Shown: positions 8,169 through 19,945, counted from the first letter of the stretch. The stretch: 50,901 nt of DNA from Zarea fungicola (GCA_900169235.1 FWCC01000036.1:1-50901), one strand, 5' to 3'. The notes: generated from the sequence alone by a model not told the origin. Program-made: numbers and translations.

Positions 8169-10708
8169 ATGGATAGGAAGTTTCGCCCGCTGCGGCCGAT
8201 ACATGACAGCAGCGACTCCGCTACAGGGTCATTCTCCAGTCATGCCACCAGCTCCAGTTTGATCAGCAACCGCAAACGACTCGGGGTTGCAGTGGCTTGT
8301 GATGCTTGCCGCAAAAGGAAGACACGTGTAGGTCTTACATGGCTATCCAGTCATAGTCATGTGTATCAAAGTACTGTGCATCGGTTTTAACAAGTGAGCG
8401 AATAGTGCGATGGCAGGCTGCCTGCGTGCAATGAATGCGAACAGCGGTCGGTCGACTACAGCTACGAACCGAAACCCACGCACAGGGAAAGTGGTAGCTC
8501 TGACAGCAATACGGGCAGCGCCAGCCGCAGCAATACCGGAAGCACTTCTGCTAGCAGCAGCGGAGAAGGGCTCATCGAGGCCATCCAATTGCTCAATAAG
8601 ACTCCGCCTCGGGAGACTCTCAATGTCTTGAGATCACTAAACATTACCGACCCTTGCTTGATTCTCGCAAACTTGCGAGGCCGAACCATGGAGCTAGAAA
8701 GGCACCCACCAGCCGTCACTGCAGAGCGTGACAAGATCACGTCTACAGTTGACCTTGAGAATCGATACCCCTCGGCCTACCCAATTTTACATCCTCTCGA
8801 CATGCAGAGCAGCCTATTCCAGCAGCTGGCCGAGTCGAGTTCATATAGATCTCCAACTGGACCCCTACCGTGCGTTCGCACTTTTCATAGAGTAGCGTTT
8901 TCGTGGTGATGTACCTATGAGCCAGTCATCCTCGAGAGAATTCCAGACAAGGCATGTGATGAGTCGTTATCATATGGCCTGCGGCACTTTCCATGCTAAC
9001 TATGTCACATAGTGCGAAATCACGGCCGTCTTCGATACCGATACCTCTGCACTATAAGCTACACCGACTCAGAATCAGTCAATGAACGAATGTCTCGGTT
9101 CCGAATGATCTTGCATGTCGAATCATAGCATTTTACCTGGAGACTGAGCATCCAGCCCTGTGTCCTTTCGACCCTGAGCTCTTCATTGACGATCTCATCA
9201 CGGAGGGTCCCCATTGCACAACTCTTCTTGTAAATGCTCTCATGTACTGGGCCTGTGTGAGTAAGCTAGATACGGCTATTGAGCTAAGTCGCTGCTCCTG
9301 GCAACCAACGCAACTCCAGCAAATGTATGTAACGATCGATAGTGAGGTGCGCGCCTTCATCGATGCATTTCGTGCGGAGGCGGAAAGGCTATGGCACATG
9401 GAAAGGATGGCTCCGTCAGTTTTAACCATGGCCGCAGCGCAGTTTTTGGGTTTCGGATACTTGGTGCAAGGCAGGGACCATATCGTCTTGGCATATCTTT
9501 CTGAGGCTACCCGGACTGGAACACAACTCGGACTTTTTGGCAAAATACCAGAGGTTAGCCAGTCCCCAGCAAGCAAATTAGCAGCTAGAGGAGTGAGAGC
9601 AACCGCATATTCGGCGTGGGGTACCTTCAATTGGATCATGTATGTGCAGGAGCCAAGTGCTCAAGCTTTTATGCCCTGCTAACTGAACCGATAAATCTAG
9701 GCTAATGGGTTTATTTTACCACCAACGTGGTATGAAGTACCCTGCCACGCCTCCAAACCTTCCGATTCCCCGTAAAGCAAGCGGAAGCGACGACGCACAA
9801 TGGTTGGATGCAACAAGTTCGGACTCGTCCGAATACTGTGACGAGGCGTTTGTTGTATTTTGCGAGTTATGGAGGAAATTGCACGAAGCGGCCATTGTCT
9901 ACTACAACGGAGAGGCAGTGGCCATTCCCGCCCGTGTACCGGTTAAATTTGCTGAGGATATGTTTCAAGGCCTGATGGAACTGATGCACTGTATGCCGTT
10001 GGCGTTGACATGGAACGAGGACAGCCCGCACCATGTGGTGATCTTTCAGTAAGTCTGGACGGATGACTGAGTGCTAGTGCCCCGTCATTGCGATACATGG
10101 GTATCCCAGCCGGGCCGTGCTAACTGGGCAAAGTTTATGGCTCCATGCAGATATACTGGATATATTCCGGCCCTTTCTGGTAGCAGATTCGGATGCGCAT
10201 CGATCAAATAACCCTCATCATCCAGAAGCGAATCCGGACGCGATATATGCAGCTTCGGTGGAGCAGCTTAAAAGGCTTATCATCATCTACCGCTCCCACT
10301 ATGTTTCTTCGGGACACACCATCATTTGGCATACAGCTATGCTATATGTAGCTAATGCCGTACTCTGCAGTCGGAGCGACGGCTGGCTTTTCTACTTCCT
10401 ACTCTGCCTGTATGGATATCAGAGCCTACGGACATCGTACCCTATAGTCGAGTCGATCGCCAGAGGGCTGCTGTCGATGGCAATGCGCAGCGGCAGCATG
10501 TCAAGTGATGAAGCACGACATATTTTGGTGGATCTAGGAGACACTGGTCTAAAGCCATTGCCTCACAGTGAGATCCGGGCTGCTTTTAAGTTGGATTTGG
10601 GCGAGGTCATGTCTGGCCCAAACGCAGCTAAGGTAAAAGGTTCAAGCTGATGCATTTGAGGATACTGCCATGATGGTGGATTACACGAATGCCTTTGCCG
10701 GACAGTAG
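8169..10708 (+). pseudogene. nirA/nit-4-like Zn2Cys6 transcription factor, decayed
   Basis: Five exons fit (8169-8327, 8406-8869, 9013-9639, 9701-10048, 10134 to about 10708), with fungal splice sites such as GTATGT..GCTAAC..CTAG at 9640-9700. Exons 1-2 form the zinc cluster CDACRKRKTR | CDGRLPACNECEQ, with the intron in the middle of it. The sixth cysteine is replaced by Tyr (RSVDYSYEP). Exon 3 includes the fungal transcription-factor domain (IAFYLETEHPALCPFDPELF) and the last exon carries LWLHADILDIFRPF and IYRSHYVSSGHTIIWHTAML, typical of nit-4-like regulators. A TGA at 9083-9085 replaces the expected Trp in LRISQ-W-TNVSVPND. Near 10640 the frame breaks. A one-base shift restores an ending GATGCATTTGAGGATACTGC.. 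that runs to a stop at 10706-10708. With a lost zinc ligand, a nonsense codon and a frameshift I call it a pseudogene of a DNA-binding activator. Confidence 0.75.
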
Positions 10709-11202
10709 CCATTGGATGATGCTCCCACAGGGAGCGTTAATGGCTACCTGCCAATACTTAGCCGCCACTCGGATGGTTGTCACAGTTCGTCACTGGCTCC
10801 TCCAAGGCGAATAGCATCTGGCGCTTGGTAGGCTCCACTATAAACTCGGTGGACAATAGCTGTTCAGGTGTTGTGGAAGAAGCCGATCGGTAGGTCTCCT
10901 CACGCTCGTTCCCATAAATTGACGCTTTTCATATGCACTATGGCTTGACCGACGGCAGAGCTCCTCAGAGGGGATATCAGTTGGCACACCGCTCTTCAAT
11001 TGGTGGATTTCTTAGCTCGGTTTGGATTTATTTCACTTCACTTCGACAAGCCCTCGATCCCTCGACTTGAACATTCGTTACCGGCGTGTCGCCCCAAACG
11101 ACTGGATAATCCGTCAGTAACTTTCTCCCGCCTGCTGCCTAGCCCCTTTTTATTACCTTACACAAGGCAGACATCACCCTCTTTGTCCACATATTTACTA
11201 CA
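10709..11202. other. Intergenic, no gene recognised
   Basis: No supported frame. The last 60 bases before 11203 are pyrimidine-rich with CACA/CATC runs, typical of a fungal 5' leader, and probably serve the small gene that follows. Confidence 0.4.
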
Positions 11203-11574
11203 ATGACAAAATTTTACGCACAGTCAGAACGGCAAGGAATTCTTACAATGCTCCAAGACTTGAACTTTATATATCAACAGAATACCCTTAGCTCGATGCC
11301 AGGGCCGGCATCATGCTCCAACAAGAAATGTACCCACGCTAGGACACACGGATGCCCATACCTCGCCGATTCCAACGGTGACCTCTGTACGGCTTGTGCC
11401 ATCACAGTGGCGAGTGGACAATCGTGCTTTAGAACTTGCCGCGGTTCGACAGAGACGCGTCTTCCTCATGACACAAGCACGAAACCCCTTGGACAAGGGC
11501 TTCCGGCTTCCATTTCGGGAGGCTTCGACTACATATGTTTAGTAGACCATCCGCCTATGAGTTACGTATCTTGA
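11203..11574 (+). CDS. Small cysteine-rich protein, hypothetical, 123 aa
   Basis: The frame starts MTKFYAQSERQGILTMLQDL and is preceded by a pyrimidine-rich leader ending ctacaATG. The middle is cysteine-rich, with SCSNKKCTHARTHGCPYLAD followed by LCTACAI and SCFRTCRG, so nine cysteines fall within about 50 residues. That spacing could bind one or two zinc ions, but it matches no finger I can name. There is no signal peptide, so it is not an obvious secreted effector. It lies just upstream of, and on the same strand as, the intact Zn2Cys6 regulator. A chance frame remains possible. Confidence 0.4.
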   Translation: MTKFYAQSERQGILTMLQDLNFIYQQNTLSSMPGPASCSNKKCTHARTHGCPYLADSNGDLCTACAITVASGQSCFRTCRGSTETRLPHDTSTKPLGQGLPASISGGFDYICLVDHPPMSYVS

Positions 11575-11692
11575 AACTTGCTGTTCTCATTGGCGAGCAC
11601 ACCCAAAAAGGTGGGGGCGTCGTCATTATTCTCCTCACGGTTCGCAACTCTAATCTATCATGAGCAAATAGCAAAAAGATTATTTGTAAATT

Positions 11693-13866
11693 ATGCCTGC
11701 CCGCCAACAAGTTCAAACAGCGTGTCAGCGCTGCCGCCAAAAACGAGCAAAGGTGCGTATCCCCGCCCGTTCGTCCGCGCAGTCCTCTGATGGCTTGCTA
11801 CGGTTTGGGTCAGTTTCCCCCTGGCTATGCGAAGCCCATACGCTAATCTGCATCACAAACCTCAACTTTAGTGCAGCGGCGAACAACCATGCAAGAGATG
11901 CGAACGAAGCGGCGAGATCTGCGAGTACAATCGCAGTCGTTGGGTGTCCAAGACTGACCTGCGCGCTGAGATTAGAAGGCTCAGGCAGGGCCTGCAGGAT
12001 GTTGCATCCTCGCGGGCGCAGGGCCTGCACACTGACTCCGTGACAGACCAGAACGCGTTACAAGGCTGGGTCGATGTAGTAACGTCACCAGAGCCACTCA
12101 TGAGCGGGTTTCCGCCCGAGACGGAGAAGGCGGCCTCTTCGTCGAACTCGGCACCTGGCGAGGGCTCGTTAGCTGTTTCTCCCGTCTTTACGAATAATAC
12201 CTCACTGAGCTCTTTGTCTTGCTTTGACTATATGCTCTCCTGGCGATCCTGCCATCCCACATTTCCCAATCGCAACGCGGCAAGGTCCTCGTCTCCGCGC
12301 TCCTCGATTGAGCTCTCTCTTCCAGCCGCACCGAATGATGCATATGCTGCATCGTTGCAGAGAGATACGTGGACGCAGACGGGCTGGACACGCGCCCATA
12401 TTCGACACCTATTCGACGTCCTCTCCACGTGGGATAACATTGCCTTTAGCCTTTTGCGGAAAGAAGAGTTCTTACACGACTTCGAGGCCGGTTCTTCCCG
12501 CTTCTGCTCCACGGCGCTGGTGAATGCCTTGTTAGCACTATCCACGCGGCTCATCAATGAAAAGGAAGATGACTCTGACATTCTGCCGTCGGGGTGGTTT
12601 GGAAGCAGGCGCTTCCTGCTTAAGGCCAATGCCCTGCTTCGCAGTCAAGGACTTCGGGACAGGCTGCCAGATATTCAGTCCCTCGGAATCCTAGCTCTCT
12701 ACCATATTCGATGCGGGCGAGAAAATGAGGCCAGGGATCTCGCAGAGTCGTGCGCCTCTAGCGTACGAGCCTTATTCTCGGGAAATATTGCGGTTGATCC
12801 TTTGAACGAGCAGTATGTCAAGGTCCAGGCGACTACATATTGTGGCGCAGTGTCCTTGCTTCGGTATGTGTGGCTACACATTACATTATGTGGCTCAGTA
12901 GCAAACAGCAGTTTTAGCTAATCGTGGCACTAGAATGTTATACTTAACCACTGGAATAGTGTTCAACGAGGCAGGTGGTGCGCTGCAAGAGGAGCAGTTC
13001 ATCCTGGACCAACTGTCCTGCAGTCGTATTGCAACAATTGCCAATATTACTGGTAAGATTTGAGAATATGACAGAAGCTATATCTATGCTAATAATTTAA
13101 CAATGCACAGTTGTCTCTGCAGAAACAGCAATGAGCATGCAACTGGTAAACCCTCAGCTCCTTGTTAAAACATTTCAGCTCACGGAATGGGTATACAAGG
13201 TCATCGTTTCAAATAACGCAACTTCTCAGCCTCCCCGAGATAATATAATATTGACATACACAAAGTGTCTCGACTGGTACCGTGACTTATTTGAGCATTT
13301 CGATGGCAGCGGGAACAGGACTCCGTTTCTATTATTTATTCAGTAAGTTATCCTGCGACAATATTCTCATTCGTGTTTAATGCTTACTGTGCCTTAGTAT
13401 GTATTATCACTTTTGTCTGCTTTGTGCCTTTAGGCCCATTGTTAGCAGCGAAGCTGCCACTTCCGAGCTTCACGCATTTGAGATATGTACGCAGGCTGTG
13501 CAGGCCATTCTTTCACTTGCACAATCGTATGACGATCTTTTCACGCTACAGCGCGTGTCAGCCCTGGTTCCGTACTTTTTGTCCGCCTGTGGCTTCTTTA
13601 GTCTCGCCGTTGAGGACAGTGGATCAACCATCGACTTTGTGCAGCCACGGCAGCAGGAAGCCGTGAATCCGGAAGAAGCAGACGTACAGGACACGAGCAA
13701 CATGAATTTCTTGCCTTTGTATACGACGACGCCGTCTCGAATCACGGTGTCGACAGTGGTCCAGGCGCGGCTGCTGCTGTCCAAAATGGCATCGACGCAT
13801 CCCGCGGCGGCAGTTGCTGAGAAGCAACTCTCAGAAGGCCTGAAAAGCCGGCATCGGACCAGCTGA
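11693..13866 (+). CDS. nirA/nit-4-like Zn2Cys6 transcription factor, intact
   Basis: Five exons (11693-11752, 11872-12863, 12934-13052, 13111-13342, 13398-13866) join in phase to a 623-residue protein. The zinc cluster is complete: CQRCRQKRAK | CSGEQPCKRCERSGEIC (CX2CX6CX5CX2CX6C), residues about 11-37, with the first intron placed exactly before the third cysteine, as in the decayed neighbour. A short linker and coiled coil follow (TDLRAEIRRLRQGLQDVA). The fungal-specific regulatory region contains IRHLFDVLSTWDNIAFSLLR, SSRFCSTALVNALLALSTRL and LPDIQSLGILALYHIRCGRE, then MYYHFCLLCAFRPI near the start of exon 5. It should be a nuclear sequence-specific activator or repressor. Its target pathway cannot be told from the sequence. 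The shared architecture suggests that this gene and the 8169 pseudogene belong to the same subfamily. Confidence 0.88.
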
Positions 13867-14585
13867 TGCAGGAATACTGAGATTTATAGGACCAAGAAAC
13901 CAAAGCCCGCTTGAATTTTGTGGTTGGCTAAATGTGATATGGCGTACAAGTGAATAGAGCGCACATTTTATGATCACTAAGCTCCGTTGGCGCATTGCAG
14001 TCAGAGCTCAAGAGAAACCGCGCCCGCTTTATGCCAGGGTTACTACAATACGTCCCGAGGCAGAGAGCTAGGTCGATTTTGTTCGGGCCAACCATGCTGT
14101 AACACTGGTTGGCCGCGGCTTTGGCGATATCATCCGTCCAGCCAGTAGTAACTTCTGCGAGTATTGGGCTGAAGAGCCAAGTCTAGCCACTCGCGCCACT
14201 CTGTACTGCTTACAAGTCTCGCGCACAATGGGATTGGACAGTACACATAACACATAACTTCATAGTTAAATCAAATCACTGTGGGAAATTATATAATCAG
14301 TAGAAATAAAATTAAGTAAAATCTATACGTTTACGCGGTGCCATGTTGCAGCTATTGCACACATTCCAGAGAAGCGCGGCTACGGATCGTTCACGGAGCA
14401 CGCGCTGCATGCGCGACCACCAATCTGTACTGTCAGGACACTATGACAACCAAGAAGCAGCAGTAATACAAATACTAAATAAATCCACATTGCCACAACT
14501 ATAAACCTCGTGCCGGTGTATCGCGCCATTTTTGACATGTCAAAAGGGCAGCTCAGTCACTGTAGCGCTGTCGAGAGGTAATGCG
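13867..14585. other. Intergenic between convergent genes
   Basis: No supported frame. The stretch lies between two gene 3' ends and is AT-rich around 14270-14340. Confidence 0.45.
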
Positions 14586-15371
14586 TTAGGCCAGCTCTGG
14601 TGTCAGCACGGCCAGCGAAATGCCGTCAGTGAGTGCGTCAGTGCCGCAGCCCAACAGTGGGCTGTCGGCTCCGGACACACCACAAAGTGGCCTTTTGGCA
14701 GCCTGTATCCAACTTTCAATCTGCAACTGCATTGTCTCCTCGAAGCTGGCCTCGCCGCTTTTCATCCTGTCCCGAGCCGAAGGCACTGGTAGTTGCCAGT
14801 AGGACCTGAAGCTGATCCACTTTACGTCGTGTGCGCCAGGCCACTCTCCCAAAGACCGCCCGATGAGAAACCGAGGGCCAAAATAGAAAATGAGCTGCTG
14901 AACAATGGCAGCGATATCGCGAAGTACCATCTGCGTTGCGAAATCGCTACCGTCTGGTGTTCCGCCGCCTGTGATGTCGACGGTAATCGAGTCTGCGTGG
15001 GTGAGCCGAAATAGATGCTGTAGCTCCGTCGCTAATTTGCGTCTGCTTGCCTGTAGCTCCTGAAGGCTGTAGCGAACAATGACTCGTCTGACTAGCTTAT
15101 CGGTCGACAATCCGTTTCTTGGGGACAGGAATTCCTGCAAGGCATCCCACCAGACGAGGAAGCTGTTTCTACCGTAGAAAATAGCTTCTGCCTGGTTCAC
15201 CAGCTCACCTCTCATGACGGACCTATCTAACAGCGGCAGCGAGGAGACGATATCGGGATTGAATGTTCCGAGTTCCAGGAGTGGGTGGACGACAATATGG
15301 CATTGGTCAACAAGACGCTGACTCAAAGTAGCCTTGCGTTCTTCGTCAGTGAGGACGTACAGCCGATCCAT
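14586..15371 (-). CDS. Hypothetical protein, 261 aa
   Basis: A single uninterrupted exon from the ATG at 15371 (MDRLYVLTDEERKATLSQRL) to the TAA at 14586. It is mostly helical and soluble, with no signal peptide and no clear membrane segment. There is a glycine-rich turn (VDITGGGTPDGSD) in the middle and an aromatic stretch (VQQLIFYFGPRFLIG) about two thirds along. No domain is recognised. Its length, clean start and codon pattern make it look like a real gene of a lineage-restricted family. Its 3' end faces the zinc-cluster gene across a 720-bp gap, so the two are convergent. Confidence 0.6.
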   Translation of the reverse strand: MDRLYVLTDEERKATLSQRLVDQCHIVVHPLLELGTFNPDIVSSLPLLDRSVMRGELVNQAEAIFYGRNSFLVWWDALQEFLSPRNGLSTDKLVRRVIVRYSLQELQASRRKLATELQHLFRLTHADSITVDITGGGTPDGSDFATQMVLRDIAAIVQQLIFYFGPRFLIGRSLGEWPGAHDVKWISFRSYWQLPVPSARDRMKSGEASFEETMQLQIESWIQAAKRPLCGVSGADSPLLGCGTDALTDGISLAVLTPELA

Positions 15372-16452
15372 GGCGAATAGTGATGATGCGAATGGAAGGA
15401 AGCTCGCAAGAAAGCGGCAGCGGCACAGGGCTCCAATGAAAGTGGGAAAGAAACAAGGACCGACAGGCTATTGCCCCTGAGGTTTTGCGACAAATAGAAG
15501 GCAGGTGATCTGAACCGGTACCAATATATGTCGGGCAATAGCTTCCAGGTCTGTAAAAGGCGACATTGGGCAAGGTGGTGGCCCCGGCTTGCCCAAATGA
15601 TTTTGGTGTAAGTGTTGTTATGAGCAGTGCAAAATGACTAGTGCAGGAGCAGCCAGTGTAGGCGTTTTCCTGCCACTGTCCACCTCTTGCCAGTGTGGTG
15701 ATGTGGGAACGAGCTACATCTCAAGTTCACCAAAAAAGGACTTTACACCTGTTAATCGAGCTTTCCGCTTCGTTGCATTCCTTGGCCACTGATGACTGAA
15801 TAGTACGATAACTATCGAAATTGTCGCTGCCTCCTCCTTGCAAAGTCGGAGCCAGCTCGTAGCTATATACTCCTTATCATGTACCTTGCTTACACCATCT
15901 CGAGGCAGGGTGCCGCGCTGGCCAGCTGGTACCCCGACACACGCTTACTACATGGAAAATCTGCCTAAATTTCACAGTTTGTCGCATTTATGACGCCTTC
16001 TGTCACAAAACCACTATACCAAAAAGTGGACGCCGCACTAATGCGTCGATTGTTATGATTTATATGATTATATTCCTTATGATACCTTCATATCAGACCT
16101 AAGTAAGAAAGATCAAGTATAGCATTCAGCTGGATACGAATCCGTACTCCCATTGAGCTCTCTGGTACACTGTACAGCAGTATTCGCGGTTGGGTATCTC
16201 ACAAGCGTTACGGAAAGTTGAAGATCAGCGGAAATATCTATTAAAAAGTGGACTTTCAGAGTGTACTGGCGTCTCAAGACCAATCTCAAAGCCCCCCCGG
16301 TTATCAACGGCAGAGTAGTTCCACCCTTGAGGGCTGTAGCCAGGCCCCGAGGGCATGATAGCTCACGTCTGGTCATTCTTGATTCGCCTGTATTTGACAC
16401 AACATCGCCCAGTGGCATATCTGTCTCGAACGTGGCTGAGCGCCAATATCAT
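15372..16452. other. Intergenic, promoter of the 14586 gene plus unassigned DNA
   Basis: The part next to 15372 is the probable promoter. Frames at 16113-16418 (-) and 16261-16485 (+) overlap and lack motifs. Confidence 0.4.
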
Positions 16453-16752
16453 TTAGACTACTTGCCTGCGATGCTTTATCGGTAGCTGCGCCTCGGGATG
16501 GCACATGTGGTAATGCCTGGTGAGCGCATCAGTGCGGCTGAAAGTCTTCTCAATCGTGCAACGGTCGCATTGAACCTTGTGCTTTCGTTCGTTGTGATAC
16601 AAGCTGGGAGATGAGGGGCCAGCAAGTTGCAGCAGCTTCGAGTCTGTCCTTTGCGTGCCCGTCCTCTGCGTGCCCGTCCCTGTGTATGCCGTTGTGCGTT
16701 TCCAAAAGTTCCGCTCGCTCCACATCAGCCAGGAGTATCTTCCCATACGCAT
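16453..16752 (-). pseudogene. C2H2 zinc-finger protein fragment
   Basis: The frame ends with a finger VQCDRCTIEKTFSRTDALTR followed by HYHMCHP. This is CX2C, the hydrophobic Phe and Leu core positions, then a His pair, close to the fungal FSRxDALTRHxxxxHP finger. Only this one finger is visible, at the C-terminus. The N-terminal part includes a short internal duplication (TGTGTQRTGTQRTD) from a repeated 15-base unit. A preceding GTACGT..TTTTAG in the reverse strand near 16760 could be an intron, so upstream exons may exist but I cannot join them. It is either a fragment or the last exon of a DNA-binding protein. Confidence 0.45.
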
Positions 16753-17522
16753 TTCTGGCCTAAAATAACGTACAGAAATACGCCAGTTCAGAAGAGCTGT
16801 GCTGTGGCTGATGGTGGACGCACAGGAATCGATTCACAACCAATGACGAGTAAACGAGCCAATCTAAAGGATTCAGTGATGTTGAGGGAGCAGCAAGGAG
16901 ACATCAGGCCCCCAGTAGGCTGAAAGCAGCATGCCAAAGAAATTCTCCCTGTCGGTAGCCGTCCCCAGTGCGTCTATCTCTGTCAGAGACGCCTAGCTCT
17001 GACACTCAGTGGTGTGCGCCTCCCACTCGGTGTGCCAATCGCCTAAGCCAGCAGCAGCTAGCTCTTATGCCCTTAAGCCCAGTGTATGTAGACTATGTAC
17101 CGAGGTACCTCCGTTAACTCAATACGCAAGTTTCACTAATCAGCAAACTACATGAGCAGTATGCAGGTAAATATGAAGATGAGACGCAGAGAACAGCCCG
17201 CTTAAGAGTATCTCGCGAAAGTAGACTTCGCATGCTGAATCGAGGCTGCAATTAAAAGTCCTGATGCAGGGACGTACAACTGCTGTTGTAAAACTCCGGT
17301 TGTCTTCTAAGCTCTAAAACTGACATTTCCTCAGAGAAGAAATCCGCAGTCGCCATCCTCCCAATCAGAAAATACTCAAGCCGAAACTCGGTGTCCCATG
17401 CTGCGTAGTTTTGCAGTTGCCTCAACTGTTAACCGTCTTCGCTCAATGCTCTACGCAAAATTGTCACGTTATGAGCGGTAAGCTGTCTCTGTACGGAGTC
17501 ATGCAGGCAGTTACGTACCGGT
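16753..17522. other. Intergenic flank of the Fot-like element
   Basis: No supported gene. GGTACC-containing short palindromes occur near 17100 (accgaggtacctccgt). The perfect 16-base palindrome TACGTACCGGTACGTA at 17512-17527 overlaps the transposon end. Confidence 0.4.
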
Positions 17523-17604
17523 ACGTAGATGCATAACGAGCTGGCCACCCCCCAACCCACTTGGCACTCTCCTTGTTACATAACTTGTTCCTCTACAAAA
17601 AATT

Positions 17605-19235
17605 ATGGAAGCCTTAAACAAAGAGACTCAAATGATTTTAGCTCTTCAGGCTATGCAACGAGACTCAAAATTAACTGTTCGAGCAGCTGCAAGTATCTAC
17701 CAGGTTAGCCGTAGCACTCTTGGCATACGCCTTAATGGAATTATTTCACGACGCGATACTATGCCCAATTTACGAAAACTTACAGATCTAGAGGGATTCA
17801 CAATTATCCAATACATCCTCGACCTAGATTCGCGATCATTCCTCCCCGTCTCAGTGGTGTGGAAGATATGGCCAATAGACTGCTCGCTGATCGCGACGCG
17901 CCCCCAGTTGGACCACGATGGGCTTCAAACTTTGTCAAGCGCCACAAGGAGCTCTCTACGCGTTTTACGCGTAGATATGACTACCAGAGGGCTCAATGCG
18001 AAGATCCAACCCTGATTCTGGGCTGGTTCCAGCTTGTGCGGGATACAATTGCGAAGTAAGGGATTGTGGAGTCGGATATCCACAACTTCGATGAGACTGG
18101 CTTTATGATGGGCGTCATCTCAACCGCAGTGGTTGTTACAAGCTCGAAAAGAAGTGGCAGACCAAAATTAGCCCAGCCAGGGAATAGAGAATGGGTTACT
18201 GTCATCCAAAGCATCAATTCTCAAGGCTGGGCTATCCCGCCGTTCATCATTGTTGCGAGGAAGCATCACCTGACTAACTGGTATGAGGATAGCACGCTAC
18301 CTTCTGATTGGGTTATCGCCACGACTAATAATGGTTGGAAGACAAATGAGAAAGGAGTAGAATGGATACGGCATTATGAAAAGCACACCGAGCCGCGATC
18401 TTGTGGTGCATATCGCCTACTGATTATGGACGGGCATGAAAGCCACCACTCCATGGAATGTGAGCTGTTTTGCCAGGAAAAAAGTATTATCACGCTCTGC
18501 ATGCTGGCACATTCATCACATATTCTGCAGTCACTTGATGTTGGGTGTTACGGGCCGCTGAAGAAAGCCTATGTGCGGGAAATTGAAGGGTTGATGAAAG
18601 GCCATCGTACGCACATTACCAAGACGGACGTTCTACCTGCTTTTTTTCGCTGCATTTCAAGCTGCCATGACGAAAAACACAATATCAAGGGAGAATTCAG
18701 AGGTGCAGGGCTTATCCCTCTTGATCCGGAAAGTGCTCTGTCACGGCTAGACGTGAAGTTACGCACGCCATCACCAGTCGAAGGTGCATTTGATTAATTA
18801 CCCAACCTTTGGATTCCAAGGACCCCAAAAAACCCAACAGAGGCCACTTCGCAGACAGATTATATTAAAAGACAAATAAGCCACCACCAAGACGCTCACG
18901 AACGTCGTTATTGGCTGCTATGGACCAGTTTGCGAAGGGGGCACGCGGAACAATGCATCGAATGGCTTTGTTGAAGGCCGAGAATGAACAACTTCGAACG
19001 ACAATGCAACACTAAGCAAGCGGCGCGGAGCAAGAAAAACACGATTACGTCTTGGAGGCAGCATGACTATTGTCGAGGGACAGGCTTCTCAGTATCAAAA
19101 GGATATTGAGCAGCAGGTACAGCAAGACATTCGCGAAAGCACAGGTCGTAAGCCACGGAATGGGGCGAAGCGCCTGCGATGCGGCGTGTGCGGCGAGTCT
19201 GGCCATAATGCGTGCACTTGTCGAGTCACTGTATA
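17605..19235 (+). pseudogene. Fot-type DDE transposase, frameshifted and stopped
   Basis: It begins MEALNKETQMILALQAMQRD with a psq-type helix-turn-helix (VRAAASIYQVSRSTLGIRL). Near 17850 the frame shifts, and VEDMANRLLADRDAPPVGPR (Tc5-type DNA-binding domain) continues in the next frame. A TAA at 18057-18059 interrupts before the catalytic core, which follows in 18066-18797: HNFDETGFMMG, LLIMDGHESHHS and ILQSLDVGCYGPLK. These keep all three acidic residues, although the usual Gly of DGHGSH is Glu. The tail is broken by more stops but ends in a CCHC zinc knuckle (CGVCGESGHNACTC, CX2CX4HX4C) about 19175-19220, a known C-terminal feature of some Fot transposases. It is inactive as it stands. 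Confidence 0.88.
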
Positions 19236-19328
19236 AACACCCGCGGAACAGGATAGCGATGAAAATTAATTGAATTTTGGCGGTGCGGTCTTTTTTTTGT
19301 ATAATCTTTGCACGAAGGTGTTTTGGGA

Positions 19329-19370
19329 TGGCCAGCTCGTTATGCTGGCCAGCTTGTTATGCATCTACGT
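19329..19370. repeat. Right inverted repeat with tandem duplication
   Basis: Bases 19329-19345 duplicate 19346-19362 with one difference (C against T). The outer copy plus the terminal GCATCTACGT mirror the left end. Confidence 0.75.
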
Positions 19371-19945
19371 TACTTATCACGGGAGATTCGTGTTCAAAAT
19401 TGTGCCGCCTTTCCCTAGACTAGCTGTTCGGCGCCAAAAACTTCCTGGAAAATACTGGCCTGCCAGGCAGCAGCTTTGCGACAACGGCTTGCCACCCACA
19501 CGTAACGCGGCGTCAGTCAATAGAGGCAGCTTTATGTGCCAGTACCGGTACCTAGGTACCTGTACCTATCTGACGACTCTACGCCGAATAAACTGGGCTG
19601 TAGACGCTAGCTCCTGGCAGCGCAAGAGAGGGCCCACTCCAGGGTCCAGAGCGAGGTCTCCTTGGCGTCATGATCAATACTTGTCTGCCTCGGCATTAAT
19701 GTTTCAGCCTGTCGAATGCTTATACGTGCATCTTTGATGCGGATGTTACTCTCCGTCTCATTCATCGTACCATCATCAGCACACCATGGCGTGACGAGAG
19801 TGTTGTCCTCGCATTAACATTCGGCTCTGGATAAAAGAACACTCGACCTGGGGGTATTTAAGCTTACTTGAATGACAATAATTATCGTAATTGCGAATTC
19901 TGAGTTAACCAACATTCGCAGCTACGAAGCTTTCACCGTCTTGTC
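19371..19945. other. Intergenic with GGTACC palindromes
   Basis: The frame at 19270-19737 crosses the transposon end and is not credible. At 19542-19566 a cluster of palindromic GTACC/GGTACC units occurs, including a 14-base perfect palindrome GGTACCTAGGTACC. Confidence 0.4.

Larger units (their letters stand above)
17523..19370 (+). mobile_element. Degenerate Fot-class transposon, 1848 bp
   Basis: Inverted repeats of 25 bp (17523-17547, starting ACGTAGATGCATAAC, and 19346-19370) with one mismatch enclose a decayed pogo/Fot transposase. At the right end the inner 17 bases of the repeat (TGGCCAGCTYGTTATGC) are present twice in tandem, at 19329-19345 and 19346-19362. A TA target duplication is not clear. 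Size matches Fot1-type elements. Confidence 0.8.

Noticed and set aside
8870..8951. A frameshift in exon 2 of the decayed zinc-cluster gene with a GC-AG intron at 8952-9012
   Set aside because: A single 143-bp intron with a GTGCGT donor at 8870 and the acceptor at 9012 joins both sides in phase, so no frameshift is needed there.
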